Shown here: positions 46,611-55,123 of the stretch, piece by piece
Layout of the letters: the number at the start of each line of letters is the position of its first letter
How positions within the stretch are numbered: position 1 is the stretch's first letter
Assembly: GCA_017304135.1 (NCBI GenBank)
Contig: JAFLBB010000014.1
Coordinates: 23,570 to 87,569 of the forward strand
Length of the DNA stretch: 64,000 bases
Direction of reading: 5' to 3'
DNA from: Acidobacteriota bacterium
Lineage (GTDB): Bacteria > Acidobacteriota > Terriglobia > Bryobacterales > Bryobacteraceae
The notes under the pieces: model-generated
What the model saw: the letters and a program-made list of their open reading frames with translations, nothing else
What the model was told of the DNA's origin: nothing
The model's database searches: none
Position numbers and translations under genes: made by a program

Positions 46611-48827
46611 TTGAGCCGGATTCTTAAATATATCAACGTTTTGATTGGTGTGGCCGCCGTTGCCGCACTGGGCCTCACGTGGTGGACGACGCGCCGCGTC
46701 TTGCCCCCCACCCACGGCGAGATCGTGACCGGCGTCCGCGCCGCGGTCAAGATCACGCGCGATGCCGAACACGTGGCCCACATCCGCGCCGCCAACGTGG
46801 AAGATGCACTATTCGCCCAGGGCTACATCACCGCCCAGGAGCGCCTCTTCCAGATGGACTACATGCGCCGCCAGGCGGCGGGCGAACTGGCCGCCGTCTT
46901 TGGTTCGCGCGCGCTTACCAGCGACACGGAAATGCGCCGTCTGCGCATGCGCCGCGCCGCCGCCATGCATGCGGCCAGCCTCAGGCCCATTGAGCGCCAG
47001 GCACTGGCCGCCTATGCCCGCGGCGTGAACCGTTTCCTGGAGGAGAATGCGGGCCGGCTGCCGGTGGAATTCACCCTCCTTGAATACGACCCCGCCCCGT
47101 GGAGCATCACTGACTCCATCCTCATCGGCCTGGAAATGGCGCGCACGCTCAGCCTCAGCTTCCGTGAAGAGATTCTGAAGAGCGGCCTGCTGAGCGCCGG
47201 TGAGCCGGCCCACGTGCAGCAACTGTTTCCCCTTCGTACCGGTCTCGAACCGCAGCCTGGCTCCAACGCCTGGGTGCTCTCCGGCGCCCACACGCAGTCG
47301 GGCAAACCGCTCCTCTCGGGCGACCCGCACCTCCCATTCACTCTCCCTGGCATCTGGTATCAGATCCACCTGCAAGCCCCCGGGCTGGACGTCACCGGCG
47401 CGTCGCTGCCAGGCGCCCCCGCGGTGATCATCGGCCACAACGCCGACATCGCCTGGTCCAACACGAACCTTCACTTCGACGTCTCCGACCTCTACAAGGA
47501 GCAGATCAACCTCGCCGCCGGTGTGACCCGCTTCGAGAATACGCTGGAGCGCGTCCGCGTGGAGCAGGAGGTGATCACGGTCCGCGGCGGCCGGCCGGTG
47601 ACCATCGCCGTGGCCAGCACGCGCCACGGCCCGCTGATGGGCGCTGAGGGCAGTCAGCAACTGGCCTTGCGCTGGAACGCCACCGACCCCGGCGGCTTCA
47701 CCTTCCCCTTCCTGGAATTGAACATGGCGCGCAACTGGAGCGAATTCCGCGCCGCCTTATCGCGCTTCGCCGGTCCGGCGCAAAACTACGTCTACGCCGA
47801 CCGCGAGGGAAACATCGGCTACCAGGCCGCGGGCCGACTGCCGATTCGCGAAGGCTACTCGGGCGACGTTCCCGCCGACGGAGCATCGGGTACGTTCGAA
47901 TGGAAGGGCTTCATCCCGTTTGAGGACCTGCCCTCGTCGTTCAACCCGCCGTCCGGCATCATCGTCACCGCCAACGAAAACCCCTTCCCGCCGAGTTACC
48001 GACACCCCGTAAGCGGCTACTTTTCGCCCCACTACCGCGCCGCCCAGATTCACGCCCGGCTTGGCAAGCGTGCCAAGTGGGATGCCGCTGGGATGGCCTC
48101 CATCCAGCGCGACGTCTACTCCGCTTTCCACCACTACCTGGCCGGCGAGCTCGCCCGTGTGGGTAAGGCCCGCGGCTCAGCCAACCCCAAGATGGCCGAA
48201 GCCAGTGACCTGCTCGCCAACTGGAACGGCCTCATGGAGCCCGACGCCCCGCAGCCCTACATCGTCAAGCTCACCTATGAACACCTCCGCCGCGCCATCG
48301 TCGATCGCGCCACGCCCGGCCGCGGCGTTTCCTACAACCAGGGCATCGGCTACGCCGTCGTTGAGCGCCTGCTGCGCCAGCGCCCTAAGGAGTGGTTTGG
48401 CGATTTCGATACGCTCCTGCTGCGCGCCTTCACGGCGGCCCTGGAGGAAGGTGACCGCGTCGTCAGCCTCAATCCCGGCCGCTGGCGCTACGGCCCCCAC
48501 AATCAGCTCAAACTCTCGCACCCCATCCTGGGCGACATGAAGTGGATCGGCGGCCTGTTCACCATCGGCCCGGCGCCGATGCCGGGCGCGCCCACCACCG
48601 TCTTCCAGTTCTCCGGCCGCGTGGGCCCGTCGATGCGACTCACGGCCGACCTCGGCGATTGGGAGCGCTCCACGCTTACCACCCCCACCGGACAGAGCGG
48701 CCTCGTGCTCTCCGGCCACTACCGTGACCACTGGGACACTTATATAGGCGGCGGAGAGCTGCCCTGGCGCTTCGCCAACGCAAAAGGGGACGAACTGACC
48801 TTGCGGCCAAGCCCGTCCCCTCGCTAA
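46611..48827 (+). CDS. Penicillin acylase family (Ntn-hydrolase) protein
   Basis: 738 residues from TTG 46611; no ATG fits. An N-terminal membrane segment (NVLIGVAAVAALGLTWW) leads to KITRDAEHVAHIRAANVEDALFAQGYITAQERLFQMD and an alpha-domain. The autoprocessing site is at about 218: PQPGSNAWVLSG, with Ser218 expected to become the N-terminal nucleophile of the beta-chain. LLSGDPHLPFTLPGIWYQIHL and GHNADIAWSNTNL follow, as in penicillin G acylases and acyl-homoserine lactone acylases. It probably hydrolyses an amide of an acylated compound in the periplasm. It could quench quorum-sensing signals, recycle lipoamino acids or do neither; the sequence does not decide. Confidence 0.9.
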   Translation: MSRILKYINVLIGVAAVAALGLTWWTTRRVLPPTHGEIVTGVRAAVKITRDAEHVAHIRAANVEDALFAQGYITAQERLFQMDYMRRQAAGELAAVFGSRALTSDTEMRRLRMRRAAAMHAASLRPIERQALAAYARGVNRFLEENAGRLPVEFTLLEYDPAPWSITDSILIGLEMARTLSLSFREEILKSGLLSAGEPAHVQQLFPLRTGLEPQPGSNAWVLSGAHTQSGKPLLSGDPHLPFTLPGIWYQIHLQAPGLDVTGASLPGAPAVIIGHNADIAWSNTNLHFDVSDLYKEQINLAAGVTRFENTLERVRVEQEVITVRGGRPVTIAVASTRHGPLMGAEGSQQLALRWNATDPGGFTFPFLELNMARNWSEFRAALSRFAGPAQNYVYADREGNIGYQAAGRLPIREGYSGDVPADGASGTFEWKGFIPFEDLPSSFNPPSGIIVTANENPFPPSYRHPVSGYFSPHYRAAQIHARLGKRAKWDAAGMASIQRDVYSAFHHYLAGELARVGKARGSANPKMAEASDLLANWNGLMEPDAPQPYIVKLTYEHLRRAIVDRATPGRGVSYNQGIGYAVVERLLRQRPKEWFGDFDTLLLRAFTAALEEGDRVVSLNPGRWRYGPHNQLKLSHPILGDMKWIGGLFTIGPAPMPGAPTTVFQFSGRVGPSMRLTADLGDWERSTLTTPTGQSGLVLSGHYRDHWDTYIGGGELPWRFANAKGDELTLRPSPSPR

Positions 48828-48854
48828 TCCCGGTGGATCTCCGCTACAGGCGGC

Positions 48855-49253
48855 TTACCACTTAATCTTGTTTTCGGTGTCCGAGATCTTCTCGCGGTGC
48901 ACGTCGTGGCAACCCTTGCAGCTGCCGCCCAGCGCCTTCATGCCGGCCGAGACGCCGTCCTTGTCGCCCGCCGCCGCCGCCTTGGCGATGGCATTGGCCG
49001 CATTCACGCCGTCCTCGCTCGTCTTCACGCCCACTTCCAGGCCGCGCTTCTTATAAAAGCGGCCCACCTTGGTGAACGTTTCGGCGACGCTCTTGGCGTT
49101 ATTCTCGACGTCCTCGCCCTTCTTGATCATCCCGTTGGCCTTGGCCACGGATTTCATCCAGTTGATGTGGTTCTGCGGCGGGTCGATCGACTCAGCCAGC
49201 AGGAAGCCCCCCATGAGAGCGAGGGAGAAGATCCCTGCAATCGGTTTTTTCAT
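48855..49253 (-). CDS. Cytochrome c' (class II c-type cytochrome), exported
   Basis: 132 residues with signal peptide (IAGIFSLALMGGFLLAES). A single CxxCH haem site, CKGCH (112-116), lies near the C-terminus, as in class II cytochromes, which are four-helix bundles. Ala/Lys-rich helices precede it. Class II members bind NO or CO or transfer electrons. It has its own promoter region, 49254-49448, which holds an inverted repeat described separately. Confidence 0.8.
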   Translation of the reverse strand: MKKPIAGIFSLALMGGFLLAESIDPPQNHINWMKSVAKANGMIKKGEDVENNAKSVAETFTKVGRFYKKRGLEVGVKTSEDGVNAANAIAKAAAAGDKDGVSAGMKALGGSCKGCHDVHREKISDTENKIKW

Positions 49254-49287
49254 GTGCCGTGTTCTCCTTGAGTCCCAGTTCGGAAAT

Positions 49288-49321
49288 CCCGCCTATTTTA
49301 ACCGAAATTCCGGTTGGCGGG
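49288..49321. other. Nested inverted repeat between the histidine kinase end and the cytochrome c' start
   Basis: CCCGCC (49288-49293) pairs with GGCGGG (49316-49321), and inside it AACCG (49300-49304) pairs with CGGTT (49311-49315), with a 6-nt bulge on one side. TGCCGGCCGGCA, a 12-bp palindrome, follows at 49341-49352. The dyads may end the upstream two-component transcript or act as an operator for cytochrome c'. No T-run follows on the minus strand. Confidence 0.35.
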
Positions 49322-49448
49322 TCAATCCCCTGCCGCCAGTTGCCGGCCGGCAGCGTTCCGTGCGCCGCCAACCGTTGCGCGGGGGCGGCTCCCGCTGATA
49401 GACGGCGCCTGCCAGTGCGGGGGTTACGCGGCGCTGGATGAAATGTCC

Positions 49449-50774
49449 TTAGGCAGGCTTCGTTGCCGGGGAATCCGGCAGCCGGATCTCGATCTCCAGC
49501 CCCGGCTGGGCGTTGCGAGCTGCGATCGTCCCCCCATGCAGGTTAATCGACCGCTTGGCGATGGCCAGGCCGAGCCCGAACCCATCGGCGGTCTGGAAAT
49601 CCTCGCGCACCCGGTAGAAGGCTTCAAAGAGGTTTGCCAGTTCATGCTCAGGCACGCCCGGCCCATGGTCGCGCACCCGCACCAGTCGCTGCGCGCCCTC
49701 ACCCGCGACGGACACCTCGACACGATCGGAAAACCGGATCGCATTGCGGATCACGTTTTCCAGCGCGCGCCGTAACAGCTCCGGGTCGGCGTCCAGAATG
49801 ACCGGCTCGGCGGGCGGGGCGAGTCGAACAGTTCCGCCCCGCGCTTCGGCCTCCATGTGGCAGGAATCCACCACCGCGTGGACCAGCGCCGTCAGGTTCA
49901 TCCGTTCGTGACGCACCGCCGCCGTGTCGGATTCAGCGCGCGTCAATTGCAGCAGCGCGCCCACCAGTTCGTTCAGGCGGTCGGCTTCGCGCTGAATACG
50001 GTCAAGCGCAGCCGGCCGGTCACCACCGGTCCGCGCCAGTTCGACGGCCAGCCCAAGGCGCGTCAACGGTGTCCGGATTTCGTGCGACAGGTCGGCCAGC
50101 AGCCGCCGCTGCGACGACAGCAGGTTGGCAATGCGCTGGGCCATCTGGTTGAATGCCTCGGCCAGTTGCCCGAACTCGTCGCTACGATTCAGATCGGCCC
50201 GCGCCGTCAGGTTCCCCTGGCCGAACTCCTGCACGGCCGCGCGCAGTTTGCGCACCGGCGAGGTCACCCCGCGCGCGAACAGGAAGCACAGCAGGGCCAC
50301 CGACCCGATCACCCACGCCTCGTGCGGCAACAACAGCGACGAACGTTCGCTCAGGGACTCGGGAAACTTCACGATGAACCAGTACTTGCCATCCTCGGAC
50401 GGCGCCGCAAAACTCGGCCTGCCGCGCTGGAACATCGGCAAACCGCGAAACATAGGCGGTCTTCTGCGGGCCCGCCGCATCAGCGCCGACTGGTCCTCGC
50501 CGGTCACCAGGTCGCGCCCGTCGCCATCGGTCATCACGCCGTTCACGCCCCAGTCCTCCTGCAGCGAGCGCAGATGCCGGGCCAGGGCTTCCTTCCCGCC
50601 TGACTCATACTCCATGCGCGCCTTGGCCAGTTGTGTGGAGGCCAGCAGAAACATGGGCGGCCCCGCCCCACCCATCTCCGGCGGACGATTTCCCGACACC
50701 AGCAGCACGCCGCCGCTGGTGACCAGCACGGTCACCAGAAACCAGAGCAGGGTGCGCGCATAGAACGACCTCAT
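49449..50774 (-). CDS. Sensor histidine kinase (CpxA-like) with HAMP domain
   Basis: 441 residues from ATG 50774, which overlaps the response regulator stop (ATGA). TM1 is RTLLWFLVTVLVTSGGVLLV and TM2 about 160-180 (AWVIGSVALLCFLFARGVT), enclosing a short periplasmic sensor rich in Pro, Met and Arg (RRRPPMFRGLPMFQRGRP). The HAMP domain (SPVRKLRAAVQEFGQGNL) leads to the dimerisation domain with His in SHEIRTPLTRLG. The ATPase has NVIRNAIRFSD (N box), VRDHGPGVPEHEL (G1) and FGLGLAIAKR (G2). The cognate regulator is the upstream OmpR-type gene. Together with the divergent Spy-like gene this resembles the Cpx envelope-stress system. Confidence 0.9.
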   Translation of the reverse strand: MRSFYARTLLWFLVTVLVTSGGVLLVSGNRPPEMGGAGPPMFLLASTQLAKARMEYESGGKEALARHLRSLQEDWGVNGVMTDGDGRDLVTGEDQSALMRRARRRPPMFRGLPMFQRGRPSFAAPSEDGKYWFIVKFPESLSERSSLLLPHEAWVIGSVALLCFLFARGVTSPVRKLRAAVQEFGQGNLTARADLNRSDEFGQLAEAFNQMAQRIANLLSSQRRLLADLSHEIRTPLTRLGLAVELARTGGDRPAALDRIQREADRLNELVGALLQLTRAESDTAAVRHERMNLTALVHAVVDSCHMEAEARGGTVRLAPPAEPVILDADPELLRRALENVIRNAIRFSDRVEVSVAGEGAQRLVRVRDHGPGVPEHELANLFEAFYRVREDFQTADGFGLGLAIAKRSINLHGGTIAARNAQPGLEIEIRLPDSPATKPA

Positions 50775-51463
50775 GGCTCGGCCGCCTCCTCGCCGCTGCG
50801 GCAAAACTGATAACCCACACCGCGTACTGTTTTGATGACCGTGCGCCCTGTCTCGAGTTTGCGCCGCAGATGGGACACATGGACGTCGATCGAGCGGTCA
50901 AACGGCGAGGCCTTCCTCTGGTACAACTCCTCCATGAGGGCGTCGCGGGACAACACGCGCCCCGCGGCCCGCATGAGCACTTGCAGGATGTCGAACTCAA
51001 AAGTCGTCAGTTCCACCGGCCGTCCCTCGGCGAACACCTCGCGGGAGGCCGGCAGCAGGCGCACAGCATTGACCTCGAGCACGGGCGACTGTGTATCCGG
51101 CGGCGCCTGCACGCGGCGGAGGATGGCCCGCAAGCGCGCGGCCAGCTCCCTTGGGTTGAACGGCTTGGCGAGGTAGTCGTCGGCCCCCAGTTCGAGCCCC
51201 AAAATGCGGTCCATGTCTTCCCCGCGTGCCGTCAGCATCAACACGGGGACGCGCGACTTTTCCCGCAGCCGCCGCAAGACCGTAAAGCCGTCGGCCTTGG
51301 GCAGCATGACGTCGAGGACGACAATGTCAGGCCCGGTTTCCAGCGCCCGCTTCAGCCCGGCCTCGCCATCGTGCGCCGCATCCACCTCAAACGACTCGCG
51401 CGTGAGAAACTCCTTCAGCAAGTCGCATAACTCGGCGTCGTCATCGATAACCAGAACCTTCAC
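50771..51463 (-). CDS. OmpR/CpxR-family response regulator
   Basis: 230 residues from GTG 51463 with a GGGAGG upstream. The receiver domain has acidic pair VIDDDAELC, phosphoacceptor Asp in VVLDVMLPKADG and LMLTARGEDMDRI. The C-terminal winged-helix effector domain is ELTTFEFDILQVLMRAAGRVLSRDALMEELY, then RSIDVHVSHLRRKLETG and VIKTVRGVGYQF. The gene is first in a two-gene operon with its kinase and diverges from the Spy-like gene. A CpxR-like box and an inverted repeat lie in the intergenic DNA. Confidence 0.93.
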   Translation of the reverse strand: MKVLVIDDDAELCDLLKEFLTRESFEVDAAHDGEAGLKRALETGPDIVVLDVMLPKADGFTVLRRLREKSRVPVLMLTARGEDMDRILGLELGADDYLAKPFNPRELAARLRAILRRVQAPPDTQSPVLEVNAVRLLPASREVFAEGRPVELTTFEFDILQVLMRAAGRVLSRDALMEELYQRKASPFDRSIDVHVSHLRRKLETGRTVIKTVRGVGYQFCRSGEEAAEP

Positions 51464-51510
51464 GCGCTGCCTCCCGCTGTCCCAACACTAACAAAAGTCG
51501 CGGTTTTTCC

Positions 51511-51540
51511 ATGCAAAGTTTTGTAAACGCAGCTTTGCAT
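51511..51540. promoter_or_regulatory. CpxR-like box and inverted repeat in the CpxAR/Spy intergenic region
   Basis: GCAAA-N5-GTAAA (51513-51527) differs by one base from the E. coli CpxR consensus GTAAA-N5-GTAAA. ATGCAAAG (51511-51518) and CTTTGCAT (51533-51540) also make a perfect 8-bp inverted repeat around it. The site sits between the divergent response regulator (start 51463) and Spy-like gene (start 51611), where autoregulation would be expected. Confidence 0.5.
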
Positions 51541-51610
51541 TCATTTGCTTGCCCCACATCACGCCTTTACGCCGCGCCCCTACTGTGGGCTCAGGAGGTT
51601 CAACACGAAC

Positions 51611-52144
51611 ATGAACGCGAACAAGATGAACACCAAGAGGAACTGGCTGATGGCTGCGGGCGCCCTGCTGCTGGCCGCCACGCTCGCCTTCGCGCAAGGT
51701 CCCGGACGGCCCGGTTTCGGCGGCGGCCCCGGCGGCGGACACGGAATGGGCATGGGTCCGGGCGGCCCTGGCGGCCCCGGCGGACTGCTTGGTCCGATGG
51801 CCGGCGCGGCTCTCGGCCTGACCGACGCGCAAAAGACGCAGATTCAGGAGATCCACACCGCCACGCAGGCGGCCAACGCTCCTTACTTGGAGCAGATGAA
51901 AACCCTCCGCGACACCGAACTGGCCGCGATCAAAGCCGGCAAGAGCGACATCGAACTGAAGAACCTGGCCCAAGGGATGGCCGTGCTCACCGCCAACCTC
52001 CACGCCAACCACCTGATCGCCCATGCCAAGATCTGGAAGCTGCTCACGCCTGAGCAGCAGGCCAAGGCCGACCAACTCCGCCAGAACATGCGTGACCACG
52101 TCGAGCAGCGCTTCGGCGCCCGCTTTGGCCAGCCCAAGAACTGA
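51611..52144 (+). CDS. CpxP/Spy-like (LTXXQ motif) periplasmic protein
   Basis: 177 residues from ATG 51611 with AGGAGG upstream. Signal peptide about residues 1-29 (KRNWLMAAGALLLAATLAFA). A Gly/Pro-rich tract (GRPGFGGGPGGGHGMGMG) precedes the helical LTXXQ domain: GLTDAQKTQIQEIHTATQ and LLTPEQQAKADQL at its two ends. CpxP and Spy are periplasmic adaptors that respond to envelope stress and bind misfolded proteins or the sensor kinase. Its divergent position next to a CpxAR-like pair supports that role. A strong hairpin follows. Confidence 0.85.
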   Translation: MNANKMNTKRNWLMAAGALLLAATLAFAQGPGRPGFGGGPGGGHGMGMGPGGPGGPGGLLGPMAGAALGLTDAQKTQIQEIHTATQAANAPYLEQMKTLRDTELAAIKAGKSDIELKNLAQGMAVLTANLHANHLIAHAKIWKLLTPEQQAKADQLRQNMRDHVEQRFGARFGQPKN

Positions 52145-52170
52145 CATCCTGGACCCACCCCCCGTAGCCC

Positions 52171-52212
52171 GCCGGACGGCCCGCTCCCCGCATAGGGGCG
52201 GGCCGTTCGGCG
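52171..52212 (+). terminator. GC-rich terminator hairpin after the Spy-like gene
   Basis: The near-perfect inverted repeat GCCGGACGGCCCGC-TCCCC / GGGG-CGGGCCGTTCGGC (with one G-T wobble) spans about 42 bp. It begins 26 bp past the Spy-like stop and is followed by GTTTGG. The T-run is short, but the stem is very stable. Confidence 0.6.
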
Positions 52213-52258
52213 TTTGGTGGGCCCTCCACTCCGCGCCGCCATGCGATAAGCTGCCTCC

Positions 52259-53110
52259 ATGCGCGGATTCCTCCTGCTTTGTCTGCTTGCCGCCCCGTCG
52301 CTGTTCAGCGCCGAGACCATCCTGCTGTGGCCCGAGGGCGCTCCTGGCTCGGAGGGCAAACCCGCCGCGCCTCCCGCCATCCGCACCACTCCCGCCGGTG
52401 ACCAGGTGATCTCCAACATCCACGCCCCTTCTCTCACCATTTACCTGCCCCCAAAGGAGAAGGCCACCGGAGCCGCCGTGATCCTCGCTCCTGGCGGAGG
52501 CCACCGCGAACTCTGGTCCACCCACGAAGGCCACAACGAAGCCAAATGGCTCGCCGAGCGGGGTGTCGCGGCGTTTGTTCTCTATTACCGGCTGGCCCGC
52601 GAAAAGGATTCCACCTACTCCGTGGAAGGCCATGCCTTGCCCGACACCCAGCGCGCCGTCCGGCTGGTCCGTTCGCGCGGCAGTGAGTGGGGAGTCAACC
52701 CGGCCCGTATCGGCGTGATGGGTTTCTCGGCGGGCGGTGAACTGGCCGCGCTCATCTCCTACAAGAACGACTCCGGCATCCCCGGCTCGCCCGACCCGAT
52801 TGACCGCCACCCCTCGCGGCCCGACTTCTACTCCCTCATCTACCCTGCCATCCCGCGCGACATGGAGCCGTTCAAGGACATGGTCCCGGCGTTCCTCGCG
52901 TGCGGTGAGAACGACCGCGCCAACATCTCGCAGGGTTTGCCCGAGCTCTACTTAAAGATCCGCAAAGCCGGGGCCTCGGCTGAACTTCATGTGTACGCCG
53001 GCGTGGGCCACGGCTTCGGATTGCGCCCCAGCTTGAAAGGCCCCGTCTCGGGCTGGATGGAGCGGTTCCACGAATGGCTGGGGGCTCGCGGGTTCCTGGC
53101 CAGGCAGTAG
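52259..53110 (+). CDS. Secreted alpha/beta hydrolase (acetyl-xylan-esterase-like)
   Basis: 283 residues with signal peptide (GFLLLCLLAAPSLFSA). ILAPGGGHRELWSTHEGH gives the oxyanion-hole GGG segment. The nucleophile is Ser in GVMGFSAGGELAAL, the acid is Asp in CGENDRANI, and the His is in YAGVGHGFGL. Similar proteins are annotated as BD-FAE/xylanase-like esterases that remove acyl groups from plant polysaccharides. A role in hemicellulose use fits the soil lifestyle, but no glycoside hydrolase lies beside it, so the substrate is open. Confidence 0.85.
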   Translation: MRGFLLLCLLAAPSLFSAETILLWPEGAPGSEGKPAAPPAIRTTPAGDQVISNIHAPSLTIYLPPKEKATGAAVILAPGGGHRELWSTHEGHNEAKWLAERGVAAFVLYYRLAREKDSTYSVEGHALPDTQRAVRLVRSRGSEWGVNPARIGVMGFSAGGELAALISYKNDSGIPGSPDPIDRHPSRPDFYSLIYPAIPRDMEPFKDMVPAFLACGENDRANISQGLPELYLKIRKAGASAELHVYAGVGHGFGLRPSLKGPVSGWMERFHEWLGARGFLARQ

Positions 53111-53143
53111 AGCGCCGCGTCCTCCCCCGTTGCGGGCCGCCAC

Positions 53144-54979
53144 TTACGGCGCAACGGCGATATCCACCTGGTCGTGGAACGCCTCCGGCGTCTCAATCGC
53201 CAGAGGCACGCTGGCCCCGCCCGGTGCTCCCTGCGGAATCTCCACGTTTAACTGGTAGAGCCCGGCAAAACCCGGCGCAATGCCCTTGAACAACACCCTC
53301 GCCCGCACGCCGCCCACATACACATTCACGCTGGCGTTCACGTTGCTGAGCACGGTGAGCAGAGAAGCGGCTCCATCCGGCACCGGCGGCGTGACGGCTC
53401 CGAGCCCGGTCAGATACACCAGCACCACGTCGCCGCGCCGCGCCCGGTTCGTGTTCGAGACCACGGTGAAGTCCGATTTCAGGATCGCCCCGGCGCCATA
53501 GCCGGTCTGCGGCAGCGAGAAGACGCCCGGCGCCGTCGCCGCCACGCGCACCTGCACCTCCGGCGAGCGCACGCCATCGACCAAGGCCACCAGGCGCGCC
53601 GTCCCCGCCGGCGTCGCATACGGCACAAGGACGCTGATCTGACCCGGGCTTACGAAATACAGCGGCGACGCGACATCGTTGATCAACACCTGGACGCCGC
53701 CGAGCGTGGTGGGAAACGGCAGTCCCGCGGCCACCGTCAGGGCTCGGGCGAGGCGCGTGCCGAAGAGCGACACAAACCCGCCGGGCGACACCGGATTGCC
53801 CAGTGGCGCAAAGCTCGCCGCGTTCACCACGCCATAGCGGCTGATCGAGGGTCCTGTGGCGGGTGGAGTTTCCGTAAGCGCACGCACGCCGACGATCAGC
53901 TCATAGTTGTTGGCATCGGTGGTCGAAACGCCAGAAGCGACAAAGGCCGTCCGGCTGCCGCCAAACGCCATCCGGTTCAATTCGAGGAACCCGCGGCCGT
54001 CGGTGTCGAGGGAAAAGCGGTTCACCCCGCTGAAGTCCACCGGACCCTCCGGCGTGCGCACCCTGCGCGCGAGCGTCATCACGCCGCCTGCTACATTGGC
54101 CGACCCGCTGTGGGCATTGGGGCGCGAACCGTTCACCTGCAAGCCCGCCGACATGTACAAATCCTGCAGCGACGCCACCGTTGCTCCCGGATCGACCTTG
54201 ACCCCCACCATCATGCCGTGCGCTCCAGGCGCACGAGTGGAGAGCAGCACGACATTGGCCCCGGCTCCCACGGCCAGTGCGTGCTGCCCGCTGAGCAGCG
54301 CCGTCCCCGCTGTCGCCCCTGCCGCCAGGGGAAACAACACCCCTCCCGACCCATCCGCATTCACGCTTGCTGTGACACCGGTGATGGCCTGCGTTACGGG
54401 ACGCGCTCCGAGGTTGCTTGCCTGCCCCAGCACGCTCACGCTCTGCGTCGCCGCCGAGGGCCGCAGGGAAAAGAAGGTGGCCCGCGACACCGGCGCCGCC
54501 GCTGTCACGAATTCCACTCCGGCCAGGGAGAACTCCCCGGTCACACCGGCCTGCGTCATGCCCTCCGGGGCGGGAACCGCCACCAGCAAGTCATACGTAT
54601 TGGCCCCCAATTCCACCGACGAGCCCACCAGCATGCCCCGCCCCAGCCGTGCGGATATCTGCGCGCCGGCCCGCTGCGGGTTGCTCAGCGTGACCGCCCC
54701 GTTCAGGTTCACCGAATACGTGCCACTCGCCGTGAAGTTTGTCTCCGCCCCCGCCCCCACCTTCTGCTGACCGACGAAGGTGAAGCCGCCATTGCCGTCA
54801 AAGGTGGCAAGGCCATAGGCCGACCGCACATCCTGGAATCCTCCGCCGGCGTGGACCACGAGCAGATGATGCAGATGGTAGCGTCCGCTGAGCGGATTCG
54901 CCGGCAAGCCCTGCCCCCACACTGTCCCCGCCATGGCCAGCGCGGCCACCCATAACCCGATCCTGCGCATAGGCATCAT
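53144..54979 (-). CDS. Large exported protein with TIGR03437 (Solibacter-type) C-terminal domain
   Basis: About 611 residues from ATG 54979. Signal peptide RRIGLWVAALAMAGTVWG. The first 390 residues are beta-rich, with repeats of the type GTYSVNLNGAVTLSN and FSLDTDGRGFLELNR, and no enzyme motif. The C-terminus is the acidobacterial TIGR03437 domain: YGVVNAASFAPLGNPVSPGG, FVSLFGTRLA, YFVSPGQISVLVPYATP and GLYQLNVEIP. The domain is thought to bind or be sorted at the cell surface; no role is proven. The frame is open to 55030, but the chosen start gives the signal peptide. Confidence 0.8.
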   Translation of the reverse strand: MMPMRRIGLWVAALAMAGTVWGQGLPANPLSGRYHLHHLLVVHAGGGFQDVRSAYGLATFDGNGGFTFVGQQKVGAGAETNFTASGTYSVNLNGAVTLSNPQRAGAQISARLGRGMLVGSSVELGANTYDLLVAVPAPEGMTQAGVTGEFSLAGVEFVTAAAPVSRATFFSLRPSAATQSVSVLGQASNLGARPVTQAITGVTASVNADGSGGVLFPLAAGATAGTALLSGQHALAVGAGANVVLLSTRAPGAHGMMVGVKVDPGATVASLQDLYMSAGLQVNGSRPNAHSGSANVAGGVMTLARRVRTPEGPVDFSGVNRFSLDTDGRGFLELNRMAFGGSRTAFVASGVSTTDANNYELIVGVRALTETPPATGPSISRYGVVNAASFAPLGNPVSPGGFVSLFGTRLARALTVAAGLPFPTTLGGVQVLINDVASPLYFVSPGQISVLVPYATPAGTARLVALVDGVRSPEVQVRVAATAPGVFSLPQTGYGAGAILKSDFTVVSNTNRARRGDVVLVYLTGLGAVTPPVPDGAASLLTVLSNVNASVNVYVGGVRARVLFKGIAPGFAGLYQLNVEIPQGAPGGASVPLAIETPEAFHDQVDIAVAP

Positions 54980-55123
54980 TGTAGAGGTTCCCAACCCGCC
55001 GGTTCCGAAATGGTTGCGCCGTCCTGACAACTTCCCCTAAGGTGATTCTCCCGGTCCTATTTGCCGAAACTCTACTGTCGCGAACGGGTTCACTTCTGCA
55101 GAATGGAGGATTGGGTGGGTCCC

